Assembly: GCA_948567375.1 (NCBI GenBank)
Contig: OX419760.1
Span: forward strand, 11,904,001 to 11,968,000
DNA: 64,000 nt
Direction: 5' to 3'
Source of the DNA: Lunularia cruciata
Taxonomy: Eukaryota > Streptophyta > Marchantiopsida > Lunulariales > Lunulariaceae
Shown: positions 12,576 to 24,349 of the stretch, piece after piece
Numbering within the stretch: the stretch's first letter is position 1
Layout: each line of letters opens with the position of its first letter
The notes under the pieces: model-generated
What the model was told of the DNA's origin: nothing
Seen by the model: only the letters and a program-made list of their open reading frames with translations
The model's database searches: none
Program-made: the position numbers and the translations under genes

Positions 12576-13974
12576 ATCTTTGTGGCCCCCTCTGGCGGCC
12601 ACTCTTTTCACCCTAATCTAATCCACCCACTATACTAACCCTTATGTGTAATTAATGCACTACGGAGTGACAACGGTTAATTAAGTATCCTTTATTTTCT
12701 ATGAACCACCTATTATGGAGTTTGCTAAAAATAAGGAACTTGATTGGAACTCCATAGTCAGACCTTTTCCTCTACCTACCAAAACCCATACAGTTTAGTC
12801 AATACTTCGTAAAAAGTTACAAGGAAATCTACAAAGCTTTGTAAAACTATAACTAAATCCCCTTATTATGTACAAAACCTATGTTTCCACCCTAACCTAG
12901 ACCTGGATGATCTGTTCTTTGTTGACCATTTGCATTTAAATCATGTCTTAATTTCCATCCTTGTGCTGCTTGATGGGGTTCTCTTAACCTTCTTGTTATT
13001 TTAGGTATTTGTCTTTCTCAATTTGAATGATGCATTTCCATCTTATCCGTTATCGCTCTCCAATGAAACTCAAGTGACATGCAATTGAAAAGTCCTAAAA
13101 TATTATAGAGTACTCTAGTACATATTAAAGTCAACATGAATAGAAGACCTTTCATAGTTCTTTCATGACTTGCATAGTTCAAATATCTTAGGTGTTGTAA
13201 GGTAGATTCTTTTCATGAAGTAGATTATTTTTATCTATATTATTAAGCCTTGGCCCTATTTTACCCCAATGTTTCTTCCTTGTATGGTTCAATGGGTCTT
13301 CCATCTTTCTTGTTATCACACAAGGTCACCTTCCAAACAAAAAAATACTTAGATCTTTCACTTTCACATAGAACATACTCTAGTGTAGTTGTCCCTGGAA
13401 TTTGGCGTGGCAAGTGGCACTTGTGTGCCACCCAAGCTAAAGGGAGTACTATCAAGTATTTTGGCCAACTTGGGGTTCTTAAGATATTCCCATCCTTCTT
13501 GTTATCCTACATGGTTTCCATTTTCAGATTTAGGTTAACGGTAAGTCGACGTGACAAATTTCAAGTATTGTTAATGTTAATCCATCACTGCAGAATGCCA
13601 TGACAACGGTTTTAGGACTGTTATTTTGGAGTTAGCCAAAATTTACTATTATCATTGCAAAACACAAAAATTCCAAACTTTGACTTCAAACAATTGATGA
13701 TCTTTATATGAGATGGTTCAGCTTGAGGAACTCATCAAGCATGGTGAGGAGACGTTAATCTATACTATCAAGTGAAAATGAAGTCTTGAGATGATCATGG
13801 TGGAAAAAGGTAAAAACCTATGAAATTGTTGAACCAATGAATTTTCAATTTGAGATGATTTATTAGTAGTTAATCTTAACAATCACATCTAACAAATTTT
13901 CTATTTGTGTTGTCCAAGATTTTGATTAGTCTAGTGATTAATACCTAACTAAATAATGAGAAAATGGCAACCAC
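12576..13974. other. unassigned DNA with a possible R5 fragment
   Basis: At about 13,260-13,335 the words 'cttgtatggttcaatgggtcttcc' and 'aaggtcacc' resemble the R5 tail in plus orientation. A 117-codon frame at 13,250-13,603 shows no recognised domain. Nothing else was identified. Confidence 0.35.
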
Positions 13975-14185
13975 ATAGAACACATGAAGGATGGGAAGGC
14001 CCACTCCATCAAGCCATGCAAGAGAGAGACAAAAGAGGTAAAATGGGACTAGGGCCCACTGAACAACAAGAGAAAAAGGTGACCATGTAGAACATATGAA
14101 GGATGGGAAGACCTCATCAAGCCATATAAGGGAGGGAAAAAAGAGGTAAAATGGGGCAAGGCTCCAATGGTATCAATATGAGAAA
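13975..14185 (-). repeat. R5 repeat: LINE-like 3' tail, two tandem units
   Basis: The words 'gaaggatgggaag', 'catcaagccat' and 'aaaagaggtaaaatggg' occur twice in succession, about 105 bp apart. The tail sits at the 3' side of the minus-strand reverse transcriptase relic at 14,186-16,070. The same tail occurs alone at 4,870, 57,500 and 58,455. Confidence 0.6.
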
Positions 14186-16070
14186 TCTGCCCTAATGCAC
14201 CTAAGATATCCAAGCTATGCAAATCATAAGGTCTACAAACTACAAGAGCATCCAAAAAAATCATCTAGTGTATTGCTCTCCTATGGATTGCACCAACTAA
14301 TGCACTTTGTAGAGCAATGGACACATGCTGTCTATATTATGCTACAAAGTGTGAGAGTGAGAGTGGTACTCCTTGACATATAGTATAATAAGCTCTCATG
14401 CACTCCTTGACAAATGTGTTGATTGCCATGTCCATCACTTTATATAACTCCAAGGCTAGAGGACATAAAGGTGACCTTTTGTGCTATTGCTCTACTCACC
14501 ACCCATCCAAGAGTTGAGTTATCATTCCCTTCAAAACTATATCACGCATAGGATCTGTAACCACAACATCTACCACTATCACTTAATCATCTCAAACCAA
14601 GTACAAGTCTACTCTAGCACATGTCATCTACAAAGAATATGAATGCTCCTCCAAGCAAGATATCCACACTTCATACCATAGCAAGCACCATACCCCTGAT
14701 GGCATCTTGGGTAGCTATCCTTTGTCTTCCAAAAGGACACCATATCATATGGACCATTGCTGCATTTAGTGTAGAAACATACTCACAAGTGAGTAACAAA
14801 AATGTAGACAAGTGGACCAAACCTAGAACCTCATTGCTATCGAGAAGGTGGTTGGTGCAAGTCAAAATGCCCTAATGCACTATCAAGCTAGGATCCAAGA
14901 GCTTGCATCCTTGCCAGAGCAAGAGCAAGACGTGCTCTAGTGGCCTTGAAGAATGGACTAGTCAATTAAGAGAGAATGTAGCATATGCTAATATTGTCTC
15001 TCCATCAAGGAAGATTGCAAAATTTTGGTCCAATCTAGTGGTGATGAAGCAAAGGATGGAAGATCCTCCCATGCCCCATGGAGATAGACAATCTCTTGTA
15101 TGCCATAATTACAATTGGAGAGAAAAGGATCCCTCTTCTACCTCAGTCACATATCATCTCCTCCATTGATAATAGGCCTACCCTTTTGCATAAGATTGGT
15201 ATAGATGGTATGGTTTGTCTATGTGCCAAATCCTTATCCACACACTCAAATTTCCTTGGTCCAATGATATCACCAAAGACCTCCATAATCCTCCTATCAA
15301 AAGCTCTCAAACATGATAGGAAAGCTAAGGAAGGGAGAACCATGCAAAGAATGTAAGTTGGTTGACAAGCAATACTAAAAGAGAATATACCAAATGCCAC
15401 CTGCGGATATCTTGATAGAGGAAGGTCATCTACATGGAGAATATACTCTATAAGGAAAATGTCTAAGAAGCATGTGACAAAATCCTTGGATCCTATTGGC
15501 ACTCCAAGAATACGTAGTCCATTTGTAGATGTGACATATCCCTTTGGAAGCTCAAGGTGGGAAGGGATACTTGAAGGAGACCATGCTATGCACTTTGACA
15601 CCTTGACTCTCAAGCTTATAGGATATAGCTCAATATTAAAGTGATCAAAGGCATCCCTAATCTGATCTATGGGGCCACAATGTGTGTATTGTTTGCCAAA
15701 GAGTCAAGGTGGCCTACACAACCTAGCATGGCCAAAGTAGTAGATAAGAGAGCTCTGAAGTGAGCTATGGCAAATAAATGCCCCCTAAGAATTTCTCTAT
15801 AGTCATTGTCTTATGACCACCCATGTTGGTAGTAAGGAGAAGGAAGAGAGCCATAGAGCAATCACACAAAAGGAATGAGGCTTGCCAAGGATCCACTGGC
15901 CTCCCTAAGCTGTCTAAAGATAGATATACTAGAGATCCTATTAAAATCATTCTCAACATCCACATGTAAGACAATCCACTCTAAATGGATATCTAGGAGT
16001 GCTTTAATATCTAGAGAAATAACCTCACAACCTCCAAGTGTAGTTACACCAAATTGATGTGGACTGAGGT
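14186..16070 (-). pseudogene. LINE-like reverse transcriptase relic, copy 1
   Basis: Reading leftward from 16,070, the minus strand gives an RT N-terminal part with LSPHQFGV, GGCEVIS and VLHVDVENDFNRISS, equivalent to the 'D.SNAFN' box of non-LTR reverse transcriptases. Further on, a DSLANNTHIVAP segment occupies the place of the catalytic ADD box, and then a LRILGVPIG segment (15,143-15,613). Many stops and frameshifts interrupt it. The catalytic Asp pair reads Asn-Asn, so the enzyme is dead even apart from the stops. The right end is cut by the chromovirus LTR beginning at 16,071. A related copy in the other orientation is at 53,860-56,232. Confidence 0.7.
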
Positions 16071-16520
16071 TGTAACAATATGAGTTAGTCAAGACTAATA
16101 AAGTAAAAAAAGGCCAAATTAGCCAAGAATTATAAGAATATTCTAGAAGCATCTAGGAAGCTACTTGGTACTTTCCATGTATTGGGTAATATGCATGCCA
16201 AATGATGATTTCTAGGAGGAAGCGTCTTGGCTAGCTTAGCTTGCATGCCAAGTAGGTGGTTTCTAGAAGGAAGCTTGTCATAAAAAATCCCAATTAGCTT
16301 GACTTGCACTATAAGAAAGTGTCTTTTAAGAACCTTCTTGAGAAGCTCCTCAAAGCCTTTTATGTTCCTTATAAATACCAAAGTGAAAGCTCATGCTAGG
16401 CACTTGGAGTTTCCCTCATTCAAGAGTCTCAATGTGATATTCCATTCTTTGTTTCTCTCTTTGATCGTTTATATGATTATCAAAACAAGAATATGATAGA
16501 TGGATTTTATGGACCATCAA
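16071..16520 (+). repeat. 5' LTR of chromovirus copy A
   Basis: The sequence aligns with 52,622-53,045. Shared words are the TGTAACAATATG start, 'agaagcatctaggaagc', 'cttagcttgcatgccaagtag' and, before the presumed transcription start, TATAAATACCA at about 16,370. The 3' limit is not exact because no convincing primer binding site follows. Confidence 0.65.
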
Positions 16521-16739
16521 ATCCATTTCCACCAAACCATTGGAATTTTTGTGTCCATGTACTAACCAAGCATCATTTCACTTAGTTCATCATCTCACAT
16601 TTTTGGCAGATTTTTTTCATGCAATCATCTTATCCAATGATTGCATTATTTCTTATTGTAACTTATGGAGAAAAGTGAGATGTTGCATCTATATGTTGAC
16701 CTACATAATTGTATTTAGTGTGATAGAGTAGTAATCATG

Positions 16740-17640
16740 GCGGTAATGCCCAAAATTATCATTGCTATGCAGCAATAAATTGAGCACCTTACTCAATTGT
16801 TGGAAGAACAAGACCATCAACCACAAGAGCATGTAGAGAGAGCACCATTTTGAGAAGGAGAAGAGCAAATTGATTTCCAAAATCCAAGGTATTTGAATGC
16901 AAGAATTTATTGGGCATAGTGGAGAATTTTTTGTTTGATTGTGAATGTTATTTAAAAACTACATATCTTCAAGATGAATGGAGATATATTCTCTTGGCTT
17001 CAAGCCAATTGGATGGAGTGGCAAAACTATGGTGGCAATTTCAAGTGGAGCAAGCTTAATGATAGTTTGTTGCACCAATCTCAACATAGGAAGAATTCAA
17101 GAGCACAATAATTAGGTGACTCTAAGCTATAAATGCCACACAAGCTGCACAAGATAGATTGGCAGAATCAAAGCAGATTGGTTATGTAAGAAGCTACATC
17201 ATTCAATTCAAGAATACCATAATGCAAATTTAGATATACTAGAAGGTGAAACTTTGGGGGTTTAAAGTCATGCACCAAATCAAAAGTGACCATATGGGAG
17301 CCCAAACGCTTGGAGGAAGCCAAGTAGTTGGTTGAGCATTTTGATTCCTTGGTTGCAATAACTTGATCTCATCCTCAACCTTCATAGAAATTGTCAACAC
17401 ACTCTATATGGGTGGAAAAGCCAACATTAATGGAAATTGATGCCATCCAATGGAGACCACTTGGCATTGCAAATAGGGAAAGACTACAAAAAATGGTGGT
17501 TGCTTTATTGTCATCAAATTGGACGTCATATTATTGAATATCTACTCATGAATAAACAACCCCAACAAATTACCTAAATGGAGTTCATGGAGCATGATGA
17601 TCAAGGAAACAAAGAATCTTAATATGAGAATTTGAGCCAC
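16740..17640 (+). pseudogene. chromovirus A gag relic
   Basis: Corresponds to the copy C gag region. The reading 'W..W..FK' is replaced by several in-frame stops, but segments equivalent to ARDKLAELRQIG and LAERFDSLVV of copy C are still legible at about 17,150 and 17,330. It would have encoded the capsid/nucleocapsid precursor. It is clearly dead. Confidence 0.6.
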
Positions 17641-17651
17641 CTATTGAGAAC

Positions 17652-17990
17652 TTGATTAGTTCCAATGGGATTGAAAGCTTGACCTATGCAAGTTTACTTC
17701 ACCGGCAAAGTATGATATTTGATTGTGGTTGTAGGATTTTGATTGATTTTGGAAGTTCAAAGAAATGTATGTCTATGAAACTAGCAAAAGAATTAGATAT
17801 TCCTATCAAGCCAATAACTACAATTAGATTGATGATGGCCAATGGTAGAAAGAGTTTTGCATTCTATACCTTATATCTTGTTACATTCAAGATTAGGAAG
17901 GAGTATTTGGAGTGTATGAGGTTTGTAGTGGCACCTCTACATTATGATGTCATTCTAGGTTTGCCTTGGCTTGAATGTCATAAGGTTTGA
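17652..17990 (+). pseudogene. chromovirus A aspartic protease relic
   Basis: A 112-codon open piece contains GCRILIDFGSSKKCMS, then MMANGRK and DVILGLPWLE, the flap and C-terminal 'ILG..WL' box of retropepsins. The active-site triad that is D-S/T-G in most families reads D-F-G here and in copy C, so this is a lineage feature and not a private mutation. The protease would cleave the gag-pol polyprotein. Confidence 0.7.
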
Positions 17991-18177
17991 TTTGATTGGA
18001 TCCAAAAATAAACTCAAGTAAAATACCAAAGTAAAACTTATTGATTAGATTCTTTAGCACTTTTCAGTAAGACATCTAAGAATAGTCAATCTCAAGATGA
18101 GAAGTTTGTTGGTAAAGCAACCATAGAGCAAGCTTTGGAGGAAGATATTCCTATTTTTGTAGTGTAGATCAAGCCAA

Positions 18178-18914
18178 TTGTGCATGGAGAATTTGATGAG
18201 GGCCAAAAGCCTCATCAAACATCATCAAGCAATGGGTGAAATAGTTCAAGATTTTGTAGATGTGTTTCCGGATAATCTGCCAAAGGGATTACCCTTTGAT
18301 TGTGATATGCCTTTCAAGATTGATTTATTGCCAATAAGTATTGTAGTGAATATACCAATCTACTGGCTCTCACCAATGAAGTTGGAAGAGCTTCAAACAA
18401 CACTAATGGAGTTGTTGGAGAAGAATTCATACAACATAATACATGTCTTTGGGGAGCACCAATACTATTTGACACAAAGAAGGATGAGGACTTTACTTTT
18501 GTATTGATTATCATGGCCTCAATAAACAAACAATGAAGAATGCATATCCCTTGCCTCAAATATGATGACTTGCTAGATCAATTGAGTGGAGGATGATACT
18601 TCTCCAAGTTGGATCTTTGAAGCAACTATTAGCGGATTCCTATTGATAGAAAGGATATGCAAAAGACTATCTTTCACAAAGGTATTGGCATTTTGAATGG
18701 AGAGTTCTTATACTTGGGCTCACTAATGCTCAAGTAGTCTTCATAGATCAGATGCATCAAGTGTTGGATGGGCTATTGGATCCATATGTGGTGGTGTTAT
18801 TGGATGATATTCTAATCTATAGCAAGATGGAGGCAAAACACATGAATCATGTGCAAGAAGTCCTAAGATGACTATGTCAATGGAAATTTTACTCCAAGCA
18901 GTCAAAGTGTACCT
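18178..18914 (+). pseudogene. chromovirus A reverse transcriptase, N-terminal part
   Basis: Segments equivalent to VFPDDLPKGLP, IYRLSP.ELEELQ and the [12 protein letters not shown] catalytic box (about 18,785-18,820) are legible across frameshifts and stops. The gene is cut at 18,914 by ME2, and the same codon context resumes at 28,607 after the ACCT target duplication. Confidence 0.75.
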
Positions 18915-19022
18915 TGTCATGCGTATATACATTGCTACAAAACATACATTGCTGTCAACATCATACACTATCAAAACATAACTCACACATAAGTCATACA
19001 TAGACTCATACATAAGCCACAA
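18915..19022 (-). repeat. ME2 distal 3' block (B2)
   Basis: This block is nearly the same as 19,470-19,575. On the minus strand it begins TTGTGGC and ends ATACGCATGACA at the target duplication. In ME1 the equivalent is 43,211-43,316. Confidence 0.85.
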
Positions 19023-19467
19023 TAATCAAATTGTTTACCACTCTCAACTCAACTCAACTCAAACTCAGATCAGTACTTGATCACTCTATAAACGACCAAC
19101 AACTAGGCACTGATTATAGTCAAGTCACACCCACTCTAGCTAAGAGAATCTAGGTGATGCTTGCCGGCCTCTGTCCACCATAGCCAGAAACTCGAAGGCT
19201 CAACATCAGAGAAGTGAGCTCTCTGGAGCTGCACTTCAAAAGTATACCTCCTAGACTCAAGCTAGGTCAGAAACCCTAATGGTCCCACTGATGGCACACT
19301 CGATAGTGAAAACGGTGCAAAGTGATAGTGGGCCCCACCATGAAGTCAGTACCTCAAACACAAAATCTAAATGTTGGAAAGTAGTCTTTGAGAAACTGCT
19401 ATAATAACTCTAACTACTATCACTGGAACTCCAATGTTCAAGACGTGACACTACGAATGGTGTGATA
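19023..19467 (-). repeat. ME2 3' terminal unit (A2)
   Basis: This aligns with 28,151-28,606 and with both ME1 terminal units. It begins TATCACACC on the minus strand and ends GATTA. The two-base spacer GG (minus strand) separates it from the inner block, so the junction reads TGATA-GG-TATCA, an inverted repeat. Confidence 0.85.
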
Positions 19468-19469
19468 CC

Positions 19470-19575
19470 TATCATGCATATATACATTGCTACACAACAC
19501 ACATTGCTGTCAACATCATACACTATAGAAACAAAACTCACATATGAGTCATACATAGACTCTAAAGTGCCACAA
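19470..19575 (-). repeat. ME2 inner 3' block (B1)
   Basis: This is the first copy of the 106-bp block. On the minus strand it is preceded by GCTATGGGAGCAA, the counterpart of the ME1 polypurine tract. It starts TTGTGGCACTTTAG. Confidence 0.85.
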
Positions 19576-19743
19576 TTGCTCCCATAGCTGGCGGTTAGGT
19601 CCCTCTAACTCTAGATAGCCATCTAATCCAAGTATATGGTATACCCTATGATGGGCAAAGATCAATAGGCCGGGTGCTATGGAGCCCCATCGTTAGTCAC
19701 TTGTCTGCAATCTATACCATATAACAAATGAGCTAGCTATAGG

Positions 19744-21200
19744 TCAAGTACATCTAGGACATAACCATTGTCCTTGAGGAACCACCATGAGAGGAGGAGT
19801 CATACATGTCATATGCCATCCTCTCAAACAACTATCACACACTAAAATAGTAGTAGCTCCACCAAAAGAGCCACATAACTTACACCTCAAGCTTGCACAT
19901 ACAAGTGCCAAGCTTAGGTCCATAGTACCATCAATGTTTGGGAGGTGGCATGGCGCACAATTGTGCACATGATCCTTCCAAACAACACCATCATGTCTTC
20001 TAACACAAGGACTCTAGATGGTAAAACCTCACGCACTCTCAAGATAGTGCGGCCTATTGAAACATCAAGTGTTGTCGGTGTTGTCTACTATAGATATACA
20101 TAGTCACCTGGATGAAATCAATAAATTGATGGTCTATAACCTCCTCCTCAAATGGTAGCATAGCGTAAAATATCTCTATGCTAAGCAATCGCCAAGTTCT
20201 CAAAGGCCATCGGCATCACTTTCCGAAAGATCTCTGCCCATTGAGAACATGCGGTCATCCATACATTGGGGTCATCCAAGTCCAACACTACAGTCGCATC
20301 TCAAAAAATGGCTACAAGTAAATCTAGATCTTGTCCATAGAGTAGAAAGTACGGAGAGAAGGATGCTAAGGAGGCTTGCCGGCTGAACCGGTAGCCCATT
20401 GCCAACCAACATAACTAGAGATCCCAATCTCCCAAGTAGCCTCTCTGCAAACCATACTTTCTCAATCCACTCTTAATCATTTGAACCACTCTCCCTACTA
20501 AGCCATCTGCCATAGGGTGATCTCAGGATGTAGTATGATGATCAATCAAAGCCTTGTCACACAAGACCTGAAACTCCCCCAAGAACTCTGTACCATGATC
20601 AATCAAAATCTCAGCTGGTGTACCAAAATGACTAAGAATTCAATCCAAGAATGAGTAAGCTATCCCTTCACTAGACTTGTCAAGAAGTGCCGCCAACTCA
20701 ATCCACCTAGAGTTGTGCTCCACCATCACCAAAACATACAAATGATGTCTCATAGTCAGCGGTAAAGGTCCAATGACATCCAAACTCCAACAGTAACCCA
20801 ATCCCATAATAGGTAATGGGTGTAACTATGGCGTAGGAGTATTGAATGATGCTCTAACTCGGTCACAAACCACACATCTGGCAACAAACTATTGTACTTT
20901 GGTCTGCATACCCCTCCACCAATAATAACTCTGGAGTAAGCTATATGTACATTTTTCTCCAAAATGTCCTAGCTCCTCATGAGCATGTCCGACCAACTGT
21001 GGTCTCTGAGATGGAAGTGGTACTACTCACACTCTACCATCCTCCCATACACACAAAAGGTGTTTGCCCTCCAATCTGAATTGTCTGGCTTGCTGAAGGA
21101 CAAGGTCTCTCTCCTTAGCCCCAACTATGCCACCCACAACACCAGTGCAAAGATAGTCCATCACTAAGACATCATCATGAATGTCTTGCTAAACTGTACC
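19744..21200 (-). pseudogene. ME2 integrase with C-terminal PHD finger
   Basis: Pieces of the integrase run from about 21,180 down to 19,744. The second catalytic Asp is kept in a LIDHGTEF segment near 20,590. The third acidic position reads Gly (DGLVGRVVQ) near 20,505, so the enzyme is inactive. The C-terminal PHD finger is intact: LRCKLCGSFGG, ILVCDSC, WHMTC and WLCPRCT keep the full C4HC3 ligand set. A TAG at 20,889-20,891, just before FVARCVVC, is shared with ME1 at 41,338-41,340. Confidence 0.8.
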
Positions 21201-21241
21201 AATATTTTCACTCTTTGGATCTGTGATCTCAATAACTCCTC

Positions 21242-21740
21242 CTATATGTGCTGAGAGAGATACCAACAAAGCCTTTGAAAATATACATAGAAATGCCGAT
21301 GCCAACATGGCACCATCTCCTCATCTATCTCACCATGCCAACGTGCTCCGGCCTTATCCTGTTGGCTGGGACATGGGTTTCTACTCAACCCATCTACATC
21401 ACGGTTCACCACTCTAGGTCTATGAACAACCATGTAATCATACTCTTGTAAAATCAGAGCCCATCGTGCAAGCTTCCTTGAAAGCTTGTCGGATTCCATC
21501 AACCACTCCAGTGGCTGATGATCAGTGATGAGAGTGAAGGGGTTACCAAATAGGTAGCATTGGAAATGTGCTATTGCCCAAACTGCTGCTAAGCACTCTC
21601 CCTCATATGAACTATACTTCACCTCTGCTGAATTGTTGGTGCGACTAGCATAGGCCTACAAACTCCTTCCCCTCATCATCATGCTGGGTGAGCACCGCTC
21701 CAAGCCCAACATACTCCAATTAGTATGAACCTAAAATGGT
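21242..21740 (-). pseudogene. ME2 RNase H
   Basis: Legible segments are KYSSYEGECLAAVWA, LITDHQPLEWLM and NRDVDGLSRN, in retroelement RNase H order. The first catalytic position reads Asn (HTNW, codon at 21,719-21,721), as in ME1. It follows the RT directly. Confidence 0.75.
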
Positions 21741-22720
21741 CATCCTCTAATTGGTCTCCTCAAAATAGGAGCAGATGTCAACCTCTCCTTGAGCTCTACA
21801 AAAGCTCTGTCTTGCTCATCTCCCCAACACCACTCATGTGTGAGCTTGGTCAGCTTTGTCAAGGCCTTGGCAATGGCACTAAATCTTCTAACATACTGGT
21901 GATAAAAGTTTGCCAACCCAAGGAATGCTCGCACTCTACTCACATCCGTAGGCCGGAAAATACATGCAATAGCCTCCACCTTGGTCTGCTGAACACCAAG
22001 TCCTCCGGGGTAGATAGTGTGACCCAAATACTCAACCTGCTCATGGAAGAATCTACACTTCCCAAGATGTAATTTGAGTCCATGAGATCTCAACCTCTCA
22101 AACACCTCCAACAATTGTCTCTCATGCTCCTCCATAGTAGTGCTATAAACCAAAATGTCATCAATATAGCACTGAGCAAAATCCAATCCAGCTAGGATCC
22201 TATCCATGACCCTCTAGAACTCAGTAGGAGTGTTCTTTAACCCAAACAGTAAGAACCTCCACTGATATAAAACATCCTTGCCATGAGGATCAATAGCCTA
22301 AAATGATGTCTTGGACTTATCCTCCTCCTTGATCGGCAACTGATTATATCCCTCTCAAAGATCCAAAGTATTGACTCTTGCATGCCCAATCGCATCAAAA
22401 ATCTCCTCTAGTGTGGGCATGGCATACCAATCAGCCCTGGTCTATAGGTTGATAGGATGGTAATCTCCACACATTTGCCTATCTGTGTAGTTGCCATTCA
22501 TATCCTTCTTGGCTAGCATCATTGTTGCTGATGCATACACTCCATGTGAAATCTCCACCAAACCAGCCTCAAAAAGGTCACTACTCCGGCTCTGAATCAA
22601 TGTCCTCTCCATATCACTATATCAATAAGGACGTTGGAAAACGGACGTCACTAATCAGTTCAATTTGTATACCAGGTCCCTTCAGAGCACCCAAATCCTT
22701 CATACTGAAGGCAAAACAAC
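21740..22720 (-). pseudogene. ME2 reverse transcriptase
   Basis: The 155-codon open piece at 21,740-22,207 carries CYIDDILVYS, the YxDD catalytic box, then FLGLANFY. The N-terminal fingers lie at about 22,210-22,700. A TGA at 22,355-22,357 after TLDL is also present in ME1 at 39,866-39,868. Confidence 0.8.
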
Positions 22721-23149
22721 TCGTGTGGCTCCTCAAGAACCTCCAAACCGTCCATCATTCCTCTCTCGTAAGCTTGGGTCCAAGATCTGGCTCCCAAGTA
22801 TCCTTTGTAACTATAGTAGGAGTGGAAGACGTACTCACAAGCTGCTACACTAGGCCCTTGGGAGCAATAGTGTCATGCTTCCGACCACTAGAGGTCCCAA
22901 CCTCTGTGTGAAAAACTCCTTCTACTCTGGCTGCAAGCTCCACATGTCCTCTAGCTGCATCCCAAGTGGACCAAAGGTGTACTCCAAGTAGCCCACGCTC
23001 ATATGGATGGAATCCAAGTAGTAGACCACTCTCCCAAGTAGCTACTGGTTGTGTCCTAAGAATACCATGTCCACCCGGTCCATCACCCCCAACATGTGCT
23101 TGAATCGTCTTGATAGGCACAGGGCTCACTAGTGTCCAAGTGGTGATGC

Positions 23150-24160
23150 CTATCAAGCACACCTACGTTGCTCTGCCAAGCCAAGGCTCACAATCCAGGT
23201 GAAATAGTTCAGGTCCATAGCTTGACCTAACACCTAATGCTTAGATGCCTCTAACACTGGTGAAATAGTGGTAATACCGGTGTGAAAACACATTGCCCGC
23301 TCTCTCTCATCAGCATTGGGCTCCACCAACTACTGTAACTCTGAGTCCCAAACAAGTCTAGGTCCTACCTCTCAAAGCATGAGAGCTTGGGAAACTCATC
23401 AGTGTGGGAAATGCAACTCTACACTATCTCACTAGGTTCACCATTGCCATTGGTGACCTATCAGCCACTACCACCGTCTGAGACTGACGCTCAACATCCA
23501 AGATGTCATCAACAAGGATGTGGTCAAGTTGCTGAATCCCATCATAAATGCATTGTAGAACCTCTTTGGGTAAGAGGTTTGTCCACCAAAGACAAAGACA
23601 ATAAGCCCGTGATCCCACTCTAGCTGCATCTAATAATACAATAGGTTCCATCCAAGAATGGACCTGATGTGTACTCGCCACCACTTTGGTGCAAGAATCA
23701 CCCATCAAAGGAACGTTCTCCAAAAGGTAAGCTAGAGAAACAAATTGATGAACTTGGAGATGTTGTAGTATCCGTAACATCTCCTTAAACACACCAGAAT
23801 AAGGATCATAAAGACCCAAACCTCTACCAACAAGTGTATGTCCCTAACATGGCCATCCAAAAATCACCAAGTGAATAGGCCCATGTCTCTCCAGATCATG
23901 CGGTCCCAGTAAGGAAATGTCTACTGGTAGGGCCTTCTGGTAACCTCTGACTGCTAATATTGGTAATAACTCCGAATATCAATAGGCCAAGTGTGCCACA
24001 TGATGTAGAAAGACTCACCTAGCAGTCTCATCTCTCTCTACATACAAGTACCTCTGTACTTGTATACCTGCCTGTAACATCATAACTAATCCAATGCTAA
24101 TCCCACCAAACAACTCCAATAGACATGTCCCCTCTATTGGATACTACCAAGCAATGAGTG
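23150..24160 (-). pseudogene. ME2 DNMT3-like cytosine methyltransferase domain
   Basis: The minus strand from about 24,150 gives the S-adenosylmethionine loop LLELFGGIS.GL, then the catalytic box SGWPC near 23,850, followed by a TAG at 23,844-23,846. Next come YLLENVPLMGD (motif VI) and RVGSRAYCLCLWWTNLLP (motif VIII region). The motif order I, IV, VI, VIII, then X is linear, as in DNMT3-type enzymes, and not circularly permuted as in DRM. It sits between protease and RT as in ME1. Only the piece 23,424-23,819 is open without stops. Confidence 0.8.
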
Positions 24161-24349
24161 TGGTATCCAGAGATGTCAAAGTAATCAACTTTGGAGACTC
24201 ATCCTCACACTCATCTCCTGATGGTACGAAGGCTCCACTCTAAGCCTGTTGCACCAACTGATCTGCATGCTACTATAAAGCCTCCTCTCAACTCCACAAT
24301 GGAACAATCCCACTTGTTCTCCAAATCTGAGTGATCTCCTCTGGTATTG

